Of a DNA stretch of 64,000 bases, positions 33,753 to 45,519 are shown one piece after another (the stretch's first letter is position 1; each line of letters starts with the position of its first letter). The notes beneath the pieces were generated by a model. It made no database searches. It was not told the origin of the DNA and saw only the letters and a list, made by a program, of their open reading frames with translations. Source of the stretch: Lytechinus pictus. Taxonomy: Eukaryota; Echinodermata; Echinoidea; Temnopleuroida; Toxopneustidae. Made by a program: the position numbers and the translations under genes. The DNA lies in the NCBI RefSeq assembly GCF_037042905.1, contig NC_087259.1, forward strand, positions 18,145,501 through 18,209,500, in the 5' to 3' direction.

Positions 33753-34016
33753 TTGATCTTTGTCAAGGGGTGGGGGCGGGCAGGCAAGACGACCATGATG
33801 TGGTGTGTCAGTAAGTTGAATAACAATGGGTTACGTATAAAAGTTACACGTCTTGCAACCCTCATGTTTATACACTTCTTGCTTTTTTCTAGCTACTTCG
33901 TTTAGCTTTCTTCTCCTGCTTTGTACTACATGCATAACCGTATATAGGAAAATAACTCAAATTAGCGAACTTCGCAATTAGGCTTTAGGAAGTTTTCGTT
34001 CCGTTACCTACGGAGG

Positions 34017-34283
34017 AATCAAGAACACAGTAAATATATTGAAAATGCCCGTCAAACTCGACAAAACAAAGAACAGCTGGGAGCTTTTTTTGTCGAAAAT
34101 TGGTGAACCAGAACAGCAGTTTCGTTCTAAGATTCGGAGCAGACGAAAAATTGCAAAGATGTCGTTTGTCCACAGTCCACAACTAAACTGCCTTTTTGAT
34201 TCGCCAATTTCCGATAAAGGCTTTTTGGTTGTTCATTGTCATGAAGGGTATTTTTGGCAATACATTGGCTATGTTCTTGAATT
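34017..34283. mobile_element. MITE with long imperfect terminal inverted repeats
   Basis: AATCAAGAACACAGTAAATA on the left pairs with the reverse complement of the right end (AATTCAAGAACATAGCCAAT) and similarity continues for about 40 bp. The frames on both strands here arise from this symmetry and are not genes. Confidence 0.6.
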
Positions 34284-35152
34284 ATCCGTATATCGCTGCC
34301 AGTAACCTCGGCCTCAAGACCGTGACGTCATTCTGAAATAGAAGCGTTTTGATTCCATAGGTTTGTAGGAAGAAAAACTGGCTGTTTTTCGTTGTTGCTC
34401 TTCACATTACGCATTTCATCATATGCGGATGTCATGGTTAGCTTTCCCGCATACTTGAATTAATGAAACCTACAGCTCGAGGCTATCTTTTCCTATGTTT
34501 TATTACCGCCTATTTGGCGTAGCTTTCCACCTCTATAGGCCTATCTGCATTCAGATTATGAGTAACAGTTTTCCTGACGTAGCAATTTAGGTCAAATAAG
34601 AGGTAAACAAAGAAATTACAAAAAACCCATGGACAAGAGTTGTAAGTCTTTACCAATTTTAGCAATCAGTAAATAATCAATCTTTTTTTTTTTTTTTACA
34701 AACCTTTGTAATCACAGCCCTCGATCCTGACCAGAAATATTCCACTCGTTAGTGCCAACATTCCACTCATCTGCGATTCGTGGAATATTTCTTCTTCTTC
34801 TTCTTCCTATATAAGTACATACCACCTGTGGTGTATTGTCGTACTGTATTGTGGACTTGAATGCTGAGTGCTGAGTATCCACCGTTGAAGTTGTGGTAAA
34901 AAAAGCCAACATATATATAATATTTTCATATTTACAAACAAATGCAGACTAACATAGTCTGACATGTTGCACCTCACTCTTGAATATGTTTGCGGAGGTG
35001 CTGTCTTGCCAAAACTCTTGCAATATTAATTTCTGGTATTCCATTCTGAGCTATCCAATATAATTAATGTGATGAAATACATTCAACTGCGACAATGAGG
35101 GGCATTTTTCCCCCTTTTGTGGTTATATAGTCACTGCTTCCCGTATTTTGGG
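34284..35152. other. Non-coding stretch with a (CTT)n microsatellite
   Basis: A poly-T run (34685-34698) and a CTTCTTCTTCTTCTTC run near 34790-34806 are the only clear features. The CTT run could be the tail of a decayed minus-strand LINE. Confidence 0.45.
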
Positions 35153-35262
35153 GTGGTGTTCTGGAACACTGTCATAACTAAAATTATCATAAATTTTGTC
35201 ATTTCTCTCCGAGATGTGACACCGCTATGATTGTCACAAATCAGTATCCTGAACATTGTCTA
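35153..35262. mobile_element. Copy of the TATGACA/ATTTTGTCAT family
   Basis: GTTCTGGAACACTGTCATAA, AAATTTTGTCATTTCTC and CTGAACATTGTC recur in the copies at 8.7, 10.2 and 36.7 kb. Confidence 0.6.
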
Positions 35263-35275
35263 TTCATACATACCC

Positions 35276-36230
35276 AACGAATACCCAACGAATAGAAGGT
35301 TATTGTCTCTGAATCAAAGTGCCACAAAGTCCTGCAAGTTCTGCCACTCCGAACTGGAAAGTGTTGTATGATGGGGGGACCTAAAGCTACGCACTTTGTT
35401 TTCAAACAATAAAAACTACCCCAATTTTAATATTTCAATTTTAATATTTCAACAAATATCTTTCACTAATTTGTGGCAAACATTCTAAAGATCATTAACC
35501 AAGAAGAAAATATCGCAAAACTCACTAATACGAAAATCCCGCCGAGTTTTCCGAACACCTCTTGATTTCGCCACCCGATGTAGAAGGGGTCCTAAAGCTA
35601 CGCACTCGATTTATCATGCAAAAAAATAGTATTTCTTGTGCCTCAATTTCTAAAATACATTCATATTATTATAGGATAAAATGAAATTTAAGCGAATATA
35701 ACTCCAAAATTCCAAACAGTTGTTGGTTTCTCTGCATTTAGAGATTTTACTGCAGCCTCTGAAGAAAAAATTGAATAGGAATCGTTCGTCACTCTGCAGT
35801 CACAGTTCCACACACAGAGTGCTTATTTGCCATAAAAACTGTATGCGCGATGAGTGGTGCGTAGCTTTAGGACCCGCGCAGCTTTAGGACCCCCTACCAT
35901 ACATTTTGTTGGAGAATGCCCAGCGTTTAGCACACACAGGAAAACACTTCTAAACTTAATAAAAGAAGACGAGGAACTGCAGTATTTTTCTGAGCATTTC
36001 AATGATCAAGAACCTCAACAATTTACCGTTTCCGTCCTGTTTCTACCTGACGTCGAATTAACAGATTCCTCCAGAAATGACCTCAACCTACTTGTCTTAA
36101 ATTTCCTGCATAAGATTCACCTCTCTCGGTCTACCTTACTCTCACGTCAAAATATGTAACGCTAATATTAATGCAGTATTAAACTGCGGATCTCCGATAC
36201 AGCGGAGGAAGGATATAGAAGAAGAAGAAG
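35276..36230 (+). pseudogene. LINE C-terminal end, interrupted by a MITE
   Basis: Before the insertion the frame reads RRLLSLNQSATKSCKFCHSE. After it (from 35900) it reads HFVGECPAFSTHRKTLLNLI and continues to a stop at 36157-36159. The halves together form a CCHC zinc knuckle (CxxC...H....C) typical of LINE C-termini. The 3' end has a small stem-loop (CTCCG/CGGAG) and a (GAA)n tail ending at 36230. It is a 3' fragment only. Confidence 0.8.
35369..35899. mobile_element. TA-flanked MITE inserted in the LINE zinc knuckle
   Basis: The termini TGATGGGGGGACCTAAAGC and TGGTAGGGGGTCCTAAAGC (right end inverted) match at 16 of 19 positions. TA dinucleotides lie on both sides (35367-35368 and 35900-35901). 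Removing the insertion with one TA closes the LINE frame exactly. A second AGGGGTCCTAAAGCTACGCA block near 35584 repeats the left terminus. TA duplication suggests Tc1/mariner-like mobilisation. It is 531 bp and non-coding. Confidence 0.88.
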
Positions 36231-36599
36231 ATTCCCTGTCGTCATATCTCTCTAAGTTTCCGCCGTCTTTTCGGAAGCAAACCAATCAAAATCATCGTTA
36301 GATCCCAGTGCAGTGAGAGAAGGCCCCGTGGCAGGTAGGGCGTATCCCCAAAGTTGCTGGCATCGCGCAACTACGCGTACATTGATGCGCTTAATTACAT
36401 AGAGAGACATGGAGCTATGAATGATTTAGAAGAGAAAAAGGTAAAACAGAGAAAAAAAAAGGAGGAATTAATATGTAGGGCCTAACTAATTGTACCATGA
36501 AAAAATAATTTTGAAAATTGTCATGGATGATGAGTGACACTAATACCACAATCTAATCTAAATAATATCATTATATGCTTGACATTCAGTCGGCAGGGT
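36231..36599. other. Non-coding stretch, nothing recognised
   Basis: No arrays, inverted termini or recognisable frames were seen. Confidence 0.45.
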
Positions 36600-36867
36600 A
36601 TCGGGTTATTTGGTACGAAAAGATATGACAAAAATTATGACTGCTACCCCTGTCATAACTTTTGTCATATCTTTTGCTTGTATAAAAGGATTACGCGAAT
36701 TTAAAGCCGCGTATTTTTGGTGCGCGCTAAAGAGAAGAGACAAAATTTATGACAATTTTTGTGACAAAATTTATGACATCCACCAGAATACCGATTTTGT
36801 CATATCTCTGAGAAAAGATAAAATATGGAGAAAAGACAATGTTCAGAATACCGCCCCTGGAGTCTAG
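36600..36867. mobile_element. Longest copy of the TATGACA/ATTTTGTCAT family
   Basis: Multiple alternating ATGACAAAAATTATGAC, TGTCATAACTTTTGTCATAT and GACAAAATTTATGACA blocks form imperfect inverted repeats. The right end AATGTTCAGAATACCGCCCC matches other copies. The 85-codon frame at 36610-36867 lies wholly inside the repeat and is not a gene. Confidence 0.7.
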
Positions 36868-37208
36868 TTTGAATTAGATCAGCACGGTCCAACTCTGCTT
36901 AAATTATAGGAAGTCAATGGTCGACATTTTGTTCACATAGATGTTCCTTATGCTGATATATCCTCATTCGCGAATGGTAGAGACAGCTATCATATTCATC
37001 TTTCCCAGACAGTTCTGAATGATCTACTGAACCTACTATACTATAAGATATTTGTGTCACAGTTGGCTTTATCCATGAGTAAAGCACACATTTAGATTCT
37101 TTCCAAGACAGTTCTCCATGGTTTTAGTGTCGGTTGACATTGTAAACATATTATAAGAAATTTGTGTCTCAATTTGTATATCACCATTATTAGACATGAC
37201 TTTAGACC

Positions 37209-39246
37209 AGGCGGGTGTTTCATAAAGCTGTTCGTAAGTTAAGAGCGACTGTCACATGGATATACTCAAATAAAACTCACGTCAAACTTGTGCCATTCAG
37301 TATGATATTATTTACAATTTATTTCAGTATAATTTTGTTGGTTTACAATTAGAAATAAAAATGGTTTCTTTCTGATAAAATTCAGGACCAAAAAAAAATA
37401 CAATGTAGATTCTCAAAAAGATATCACTTATTTCCACTTCAAATTTACCTTGTCTCGAGACACCCAAAACTGATATATATATATATCTTTACAACTGAAT
37501 GTACCTTTGATCGACCTGGTTTAAAGTTGGTCTATCTTTAACATATCATCAAAATAATTGTTTTGTTTTTCAATAACACCACTCACTCTAACTATGAAGG
37601 ATCCTGTACTGATCCACTCATAACCTGACTCACATTCAAATATAATATAACCAATATAACACTTAAGTCAAAAGCTTCTCGACCCTTTGTTCTAATCACA
37701 TATCATTATAAAACATTTCATTTTCAAACAATACTGCGAACTCCATGCAGTTTACCATTTCACCAAAAACATCATAAATTCAAATATAATCTCAACTTCA
37801 CTGTTATCATCAGAGTTTTTCAAAAACTCTCGTTTATTCCTCTGAACCATCGTTTGCCTCATCTCATCACTAACATTAACTGTGAGGATCCTGTATTGAT
37901 CCATCCACAAACACAAGTATTTATATTCAACATCAGTCAAGGAGATAAAATAAAAAGCAACATATATTGAAAGTTCCCTTATAAAATCAAGTTTCTAAAC
38001 TATTAATGTCCATCAGATTATCATTCTCATCAGTGTTCATAGTTCATATATTCCTGCTTCAGTTCGACAAACAATCACGTGTATACGTCACCAAAGTCTT
38101 GTTCGGTTACTCTCGGGGAATCTCGGCGTCCTTCGCGACTTTCGGAAGTGCTCGGCTTCAATAACCAGAAGTCTCGGGGAATTACGTCCCACCTTGGCAC
38201 CATCTAAAATTTAAATAAACCAAAACCCTTTCTACAATATATCCTAAAACAAATATTTCTTCTTTTACTTGTAAATAGCATTTATAAATCCAATTCAAAC
38301 TTGTCTGACTTTTATACATTTATTTATCTCACTTTTTCAAACATTTGATTACTAACTAGTATAAGCTTCAACTTCAAATGTAACTTTTCAACAACATTAA
38401 AGTCTCTATAAACCCAAGAAAATGTATATTGATTTCTACAAAACTATCACAATAAATCACATCTTAATTCACATTATATTATACATGTTATTTTTCTTCT
38501 TCCTTTTTCTGTTTGTATAACAAAATTTAAGGATGGAAAAGTCATTTACACTCACCGATGACTTTCAGCAAAACAGGCTAAAAAAATGATTTAAATACTG
38601 CTTTCTGACCTCATGCAGGTAATAAAGATTAGCAGCTCACAAACTGGAAAATAAGGCTGCTCCAAAAGAAAAAAAGCCTAGAGATATGCCGTCAGAATGG
38701 TAAGCAAAAATAGCAATTTCTCTACTGGCTTCAGAACTGCACATAAGCTGTGTGCTCACCAAAGTTAAAAATGGTGTCTGCCAAAACCTAATGGAAAACT
38801 ACTGCACACACACCCTTGCCCTAAACTATCCCAAGCAGCTGGTCAAAAGGAATGGATCCCTACCTGGGACAAAAGGGACCTATCCAAGCACGGCATGGAA
38901 AAATCCACTGCCCTGGACAAAAGTAACTATTTCAATTAGCTATGGTCATCGATGGCAACCTAAATTAAAGAAGCTCTGCTCATTGAAGAGTAAAATCAAA
39001 TTCCTGTCTCTATGCAACCTTGCTAGAGTACAAGATAAGGTTAAATAATTTTGCTAAAAAAAGGACAAATAAATAAATAAAATAAAATGTATTTTCAATG
39101 TGACAGCGACATAGAGAACGACTGGTGAACCTTTCTAACGCGCTAAACCATCACCAATGAAAATGTCATTTACCACAAGAAACGATCACCAGTCGTTCTT
39201 AAAGTCGCTCTTATAGCTTACGAACAGCATTATGAAACGGCCCCCA
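37209..39246. mobile_element. 2-kb element of the GTTCGTAAGTTAAGAGCGAC family
   Basis: The left end GTTTCATAAAGCTGTTCGTA with AAGTTAAGAGCGACT is inverted at the right end (AAGTCGCTCTTA, CGAACAGCATTATGAAACGG). Short versions are at 39244-39420, 52880-53069 and, decayed, 6956-7135. Inside is a loose direct repeat about 290 bp apart (GGATCCTGTACTGATCCA near 37600, GGATCCTGTATTGATCCA near 37886). No transposase is apparent. Confidence 0.7.
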
Positions 39247-39420
39247 GGTGGGTGTTTCATAAAGCTGTTCGTAAAGTTACGCACAACTTTACGCATGACT
39301 GGAACATGTTCTTAGGTCATAAATCAATTACATGGGATCTATCACATAGCACAAGAAAGGATCACCAGTCGTTTTTAAAGTCGCTCTTAACTTACGAACA
39401 GCTTTATGAAACGGCCCTAG
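39244..39420. mobile_element. Short MITE of the GTTCGTAAGT family
   Basis: About 177 bp with the same termini as the adjacent 2-kb element, sharing the CCCAGG junction. It contains AACTTTACGCATGACTGG, linking it to the decayed copy after the DIPK1-like gene. Confidence 0.8.
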
Positions 39421-39658
39421 AGTTTAAATAAATCCAGAGTTCACAATACAGGCTTTTGTGTTTATCATTCACACTGTGTACATCTTATTTTCCATTGTGG
39501 CTCAGAACAGAACGTCATGGAAGGATCATGAAGAGGGCTTAATCCAACTGTAGATGGACTCAGCCTGGTGAGGTGAGGTGACAACCGTCCTGTGTTTACT
39601 ATCCGGCAAGGTATATCAATATGTACACAGAACAATACCATGAATACAGAACATCATT

Positions 39659-40583
39659 TCAGGAGCATCCTAAGAACGTGAGAAGTTGATCGTTCATGTT
39701 GGCAACATGAGAGCCTTTGGGATGAGCATCATCAGCTAATAACTGCGCATGAGTCATATCCCAAGCATCGATGAAACCAATCCTCTTGTCCCGAAAGATG
39801 ATCTTACGCATGCGCTCTTCAGTGCCTCTCGCGTACCAATCACTGCAGCAAGCATGTTGGCCCAATGATTTAATTTGTCGCGTGTTGCCGCTCTTAAATA
39901 AGGCCACAGCTCGTTTGTTCCTGTCAAGCAACTTCCCCATGGCAAGTACTATTCCCCGGACCCTTTCTTCATAAATCACAGGAGGAGCCGACTCAAAGTG
40001 CGCCCAAACAGAAACAACTACCACCGGAAACCCGGAACTTGAAAGGTTGTTGATCCTCGTCGCAATATACTCCAAATCTTTGTCGTAGGTCCAACTCTGT
40101 TTGCCAACGGGATACTTATGAAAAGCGAAAAATTTCGTTATATTGTTGCTCACATCTCGGCCCGAAACTGGTCCTGTGTAGCCAGACCCCTCCTCTCCGA
40201 GGAAAGATTTGGATAATTTCAGCGTATCGAGATAGTACTCGTGTAGCTGTCGTATAGTGGAATCACCAAAGAAGAAGAATTGCCTGTTTCTGAAACACTT
40301 CTTCATTTTAGCCATATTTCTGAAGCGACGAACCTGACAAGTTGGAGGGTACCAATTGTCCATTTCGTAGTAGCCCGCAACTTCTGGCTGCTCGCTGTTG
40401 TAGCCTAGTGTACAAACTGGTAGATCTTCGATCCTTTTCATGGGTCTTTGAGTGGAATTCACATTGATCACTCTCACAGACTTTACCGAACCACGGAGCA
40501 TTTTGTTCGACCTATTAGTGTGTGACAATGTTAGGTTATTCATTAGAATATGGGGATGAAATGAAGCACACATTACGCATCGG
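39659..40583 (-). CDS. NXPE-like: NXPE family protein, PC-esterase domain exon
   Basis: The last coding exon ends in TGA at 39659-39661. It encodes the C-terminal NXPE/PC-esterase domain, an SGNH-like hydrolase fold: VCTLGYN, NWYPPTCQVRRF, CFRNRQFFFFGDSTIRQL with the GDS nucleophile motif, VVVVSVWAHFES, and at the end DAHPKGSHVANMNDQLLTFL with the Asp-x-x-His pair. Two in-phase acceptors are possible: TTTTTTTAG before 40583, with the better pyrimidine tract, or ACTAATAG before 40511, which removes 24 residues. Each keeps the phase left by the 53082-53254 exon. With the other exons it gives about 534-558 residues, close to vertebrate NXPE1-4 (about 550). The substrate of these secreted or membrane-anchored proteins is not known to me. 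Confidence 0.9.
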
Positions 40584-41150
40584 CTAAAAAAAGAGTGAGT
40601 CAGGAAAAGAAATTCCATCAGTTTAAAGTCTTGCGCATCTTTAGGCATATACCTCTATTTTGTGTGCCAAATTTCATGAGAATAGGTTATAAAATGAAGA
40701 AGTAGTTCAAACCGCAAATGTTTACACATTAATTCAGTGATGAGTCCGAGACCGAGTCCGACGCATGTGTAAAAGTACATAATCAGAACATGGTCGTATG
40801 CATAATTTTTTTTTTTTGGGGGGGGGGGGCAGGATGCGTGATTTTTTTTCGGAAAAACGCGAAAGTGTGAAAACGAAGCAACCGAGCTTGTCAATGGGGA
40901 GTTTTGCATATTATAATGTGAAACTGAAGGATTTGATGCACACTTTTCGTGAATTTTGTGAAAAATTTTCGTATAAAAACTGTACGTTTTGACGTTTTCA
41001 CAATTTCGGGGGAGGGGGGGGGGGGTGTATATACAAACGCACAAAATAATTATAAGGCGAAAGTATGTAGTTGATTTTAGTGTGAATATTACATGTAGTT
41101 TATTTTTACTAGAACAAAAAGATACCAACAGTTGCAAATCCCCCACTTTT
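40584..41150. other. Intron stretch with poly-G blocks
   Basis: Poly-T/poly-G at 40806-40830 and poly-G at 41008-41030 flank an AT-rich segment with GTGAAAACG on one side and CGTTTTCAC on the other. This may be a small decayed inverted-repeat element. No exon was seen. Confidence 0.4.
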
Positions 41151-42120
41151 TGCAATTGTTCAACTATGTAATGTAATGTAATTTAAATGCATCTTTATTG
41201 TTTTTAGCAACTGTAGCACTTTTTGTAGTCCCCTTTATTGTTTATCTAATCTTATTGATTTTATATTAGGTTTGTCACCTTTTTATTCCAATGCTCTTTT
41301 TTTCTTACTTGAGTTCCACCTACATGTAAAACGACTATTCGATCTGTAATTTTGCCCAACTTCAATAATTTTTTTGTTCGTTTATTTTTTTTATTTATTT
41401 TTTTTTACTATAAAGCATACAGTACCAGTCACGTTTCTTTGGCTACCTATTTCCCTGTTTCGGCCGGAGAACAATGGATTCAGTGCACTGAATTTGTTGT
41501 TCTCTGGTTTAGGCAGGTGAACGGGTGGTCAAGGGATTGTGACTGGTGGTGTACTATCTACAGTATATCACATGGTTAATTCCAGACTTCATACCAATCT
41601 ATTGTAACATCATATTTATTCCTCTTTAGGTTTATGACTGTCATACATGTATTCTCAAACAAATTTGAAATTGCAATTATTCACAACATTGATCTGGTTT
41701 ATATTTTTATAGGACTTACATATTATTTGATTTGTCTTGCTATTTACAATTTTTTTTATATACATATTTTTCTAGTTTTAGATATGCATGACTTTTAATC
41801 ATGATATTTTAAAAGTGTAAATGTTAATTTATATATGTTTTTAATACTCGCAACTTTGCTGATTTAATTTTGGACAATGACAGTTTTACAATGTTATAAT
41901 TTCAATCAATTTTAATCTTTTTTTAGATTGTCCAAAATTATTTTTTCTGACTTTATTTGTTGATTATTCGTCTAGCACTAGAATTGTGATATATTGTAAT
42001 CTTTTAATAATATACATGTACATTTTTACTTTGTAAATATGATAATATGAGTCTTCGGACTTTTGTCATGTACCATTTTCACAATAAAACCAGAATTGAA
42101 TTAAATTGAATTGAATTAAG
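41151..42120 (+). mobile_element. Retroelement 3' end with (GAATT)n tail
   Basis: The AT-rich stretch ends in ACAATAAAACCAGAATTGAA, followed by TTAAATTGAATTGAATTAAG. A poly(A)-signal-like motif and short tandem tail at the end of a non-coding stretch suggest a truncated LINE 3' end. The 75-codon frame at 41352-41579 is unrecognised. Confidence 0.45.
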
Positions 42121-42371
42121 AAAGTCCTTAGAAACATACCAAGATTAAGTTTTCACTTGTTTCTCAGCACTCTCCCTGTTCTGTAAGTAAATTCCCCAAA
42201 CCTTCATCTGAGAACTTATTTTGCCAGATACTGTGAAAAAAGGGTATTCTACTGTGCTGTATAAAAGTGAAATTCAGATACACATGTGCATGACATATGA
42301 GATATATCAGAGAAACATGAGTTAACATAATCAGTACCCGAGTAACATAATATCTCCAAAGAAACTTAACT

Positions 42372-43003
42372 CAGTTCTAGGGGGGGGGGGGGGCAAGGGG
42401 TAACGTGCCCTGGGCGCCACTTTCAGGGGGCGCATAAAATGGAAAGAGGGGGCGCAAATGGATGAATGAAGGAATACAGCTGAAGGTGATTAATACCCCG
42501 TCCTATGTTATTACCAAGGTAATTCAGTTTCCAACACATTTTTAATATCTTTACCCAGGGATGAATATTCGTGACAACTTTTGATTCGTGATATTTCTAT
42601 ACTCTTCAAGAATTCCAACAAAAAAGATTCCTTTTCCAAACGCAAATATCATAATTTTTAATCTCTAGCTGCGGGTTTGCATTTTGATACGTTACTCTTC
42701 ATTAATTTCTACAAACCGTTCTTATTTTTTTCTGGTTTAATTGTGAAAGCTTTCACTAAACGCTGATTTGATAAGGGATATAAAAATCCTTTTCATAATT
42801 TTTTTTACAAACAATTATCACTAAAATGTCCCATTTTAAATGAGGATATATGAAAAGAAACAGCTCGTGCTTCACGCTCGCATTACGCCAATGAGATTAC
42901 GTATCCTTTTCATGAATTCCTACAAGTAGTCCTTAATTTTGTTTCTTTTCAGGTATATTTATATAAACAATTTCAGCTCATCCCTCCTGCTTGCATTAAT
43001 TGC
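42372..43003 (-). repeat. Poly-G terminus and CpG-rich monomers (reverse)
   Basis: CAGTTCTA and poly-G (42380-42394) begin a new repeat block. Reverse-orientation monomers (CTCGTGCTTCACGCTCGCAT near 42865) follow, resembling those in 43.7-44.7 kb. Confidence 0.5.
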
Positions 43004-43008
43004 TTAAG

Positions 43009-43698
43009 GCCCCCTCACACCTAACCGGATTGCCGTAAATATGCCTTGCGATGGCTGGCGAAAGACATTTTTACACAAATCGTTTTCAATGGTAACTGAT
43101 AGTAAATCATATTTACCCTTCGTGTTTGGGTTCGTACATCTTCTGAACTAACAGCTGCGATTATCCAAATTCGCGCGGAAATTTTGAACATGTTTAAAAT
43201 TTCCCGACGAATTGAAAACTTGTTCGTCATCTGTTTAAATTCGCATCTCTTATTTAGTCTGCGTAATCGTTCGTGTGTTTTTGCCGTCGCGCATAGTCCC
43301 TCTTGGCGCTTTTGCCAAAGTGGATCGATCTCGAAAGAACCAGTAACGAAGCAACACGATGACACAACGAACAAGATTGCCCAATCTATTCCCTCGTCTT
43401 CGTTTCTAATCGCACGCCATATCAAACCATTGCTCACTGTTCGTCGTCTTATTGAGTTATATTAACCCTTCGCTCGCCTTCGGTCGCAATTTTATCAAAG
43501 AGGTGAACCGAAAAATCGATATAGTTCGCATGTCATATTTATCATTCGCTTACCGTTCGTTGTTAACATTTGACAATAGTTACTGATCGCATGATTTGAC
43601 GGAAATTTTATTTGAATTCGTTGAATTCGCGTGCATTTTCTTTATTTTTCCCATTCGTCACCTTTCGTCCGCCTACATTCGGTCAGGTGTGAGGGGGC
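43009..43698. mobile_element. TTAA-flanked element with GCCCCCTCACACCT termini
   Basis: The left GCCCCCTCACACCT is perfectly inverted at the right (AGGTGTGAGGGGGC). TTAA occurs just outside both ends (43004-43007 and 43701-43704), suggesting a piggyBac- or Kolobok-type insertion, though the spacing to the ends differs by two bases. It is inserted within the CpG-monomer region. The 138-codon minus-strand frame (43021-43437) has no transposase motif I can recognise. Confidence 0.7.
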
Positions 43699-43739
43699 TT
43701 TTAAATACGCATTGTGCGATTACTTCTCCCTAAAATGTC

Positions 43740-44882
43740 CCTTCTGCAGGTCTAATTATCAATAATTTTCAGCTTGCGGTTCGCGCACGCACTAATTGTT
43801 TAAATATTCATCATGATAATGATTACAAAAAGTGCTTAAAATATTCAGTCTTAAGATCTCAATATTAATACAAAAAATAAAAACTCGCGCTTAGTATGCT
43901 TAATAGCTCTCGTATTTATTGTTTAGTTAGATAAGCATCATGTTTATGAATACAAAAACAACTTGAAATATGAAAAATATTCACACTCGCGATTGTCCCA
44001 CCAATGAAAATATTGGGGGGGGGGGCAAACATATCGTTTTGAACCCCCCCCCCCCCATTACTTCCGGATGTGCAAAAATAAAATAAGATTGTAATGTTAC
44101 ACAGAAATCGGCAAGTGAGATTGAGATACACAACTCGTTCTTTATTTAAACTCATGCTTAAATATCCGCTTTCAGATTGGAATATACAAATTTTCAGCTC
44201 GCGCTTCGCGCTCGCATCATTTTATTTAGCAAAAAACAATACTTATGATTAAATAGGTGAATAGAATGTCCCGTTTTCAGTTCTAAACCTCAAAAGAACT
44301 CCCGCTTCGATTTGCAATAATCTTTTGTTGGATATAATCTTGTTCTTTATTAAAAAACGTCCACTAAACTGTCATTTTTTTCAGATCGAAATATCAGATC
44401 GAAATTTTCAGCTAGCGCGCTTCACGCTCGCATCTATTGTTCTTTTAGATACCCATCTTAATCACTGGTACCAAAAATGCTTAGAATATCAAACTTCAGT
44501 CAGGTCAGAATATAAAGAAATTTCAGCTCGCTCTCGGCACTCGCATCTGTGTAGTGAGATATGTATCCTCCTCATGAGTTACTACAAACAGTCCTAAACA
44601 GGTTCCTTTTTTCCTGTTTTCAGGTCAGTATACTAAAAAATTCAGCTCGCGCTTCGCGCTGGCATTAATTTGTTGGTGAGATATGTGTCTCTTTCTCATG
44701 AGTCATAAACATACATATATATATATAATGGAAATATATATATATATACATGCATATATATAGGCCTATGTGTGTGCGTGTATGTGGGTGAGTTTGTTTG
44801 TTTTGTGTGACCGAGTGCCTTTGGAACGTTGATTCATGAGTTTGCCCCCCCCCCCCCATCTGAAAAATTGATCGACGCCCCT
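43740..44882 (-). repeat. CpG-rich monomer array, reverse, with hAT-like right end
   Basis: Repeated TTTTCAGCTCGCGCTTCGCG-type cores occur near 44196, 44405, 44525 and 44645. The array ends with poly-C, ATCTGAAAAATTGATCGACG and CCCCTG (44882), the inverse of a CAGGGGCG terminus. A poly-G/poly-C pair at 44016-44055 marks a small nested inverted repeat. (TA)n microsatellites lie at 44712-44762. Confidence 0.65.
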
Positions 44883-45519
44883 GCAAGACAGTTACCACAG
44901 CAGGACTCTTATCATGATAACCTGATGAAAACCTTTGCCTTGTCGTACTCGCTCTGTATATAAGCATAAGAGTGCATGTCAGGGACATTGTGTGTTGAAC
45001 CCGAGCCATACATCCATATTAAACCAGATTTTAGCAGTAAAGAGAAAAAAAAAAACTAATGTGCTATATAATTTCCTTCTGGATAGAAAGACATTTCCCC
45101 CGAATATTCCCTGTGTATAGGCAAGAGGCCTTGTTCAAAAGATAACGATGCAGCTCAGATTGCGTACGAGCCAATTAACCCATTCTCAATTTTTAAATTT
45201 GCATGATATTGCTGATTGACAAAAAGGAATAAATATGATTGACAATCTACCACTGATTCTAGGGAGGGTACTAGCTACTGAACGTCCTTTTTTCAAATTG
45301 GGAAGATATTTCACCACATTGGAACTATTTTTTTTACTGGCGGAAGTTTTAATTAGGGCAATTTACTGTCTCAAGTGATGAATTTGTTGTTCTTGTTGTT
45401 GTTTTAGCTTACGGCGCGTATCATTCAGCAGTAAATATTTGCGCCAGATGGATCCTGTCAGATGTAGTCTTCATAAATGCCGATTTATTATTAAAATTAG
45501 CCGGTCAAGGAACCCATTT
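44883..45519. other. NXPE intron, nothing recognised
   Basis: No conserved frame, array or inverted termini were seen. Confidence 0.45.

Noticed and set aside
43021-43437. 138-codon minus-strand frame as a transposase or host gene
   Set aside because: It lies wholly within a 690-bp element with terminal inverted repeats and shows no DDE/D or other catalytic pattern. It has no similarity I can name.
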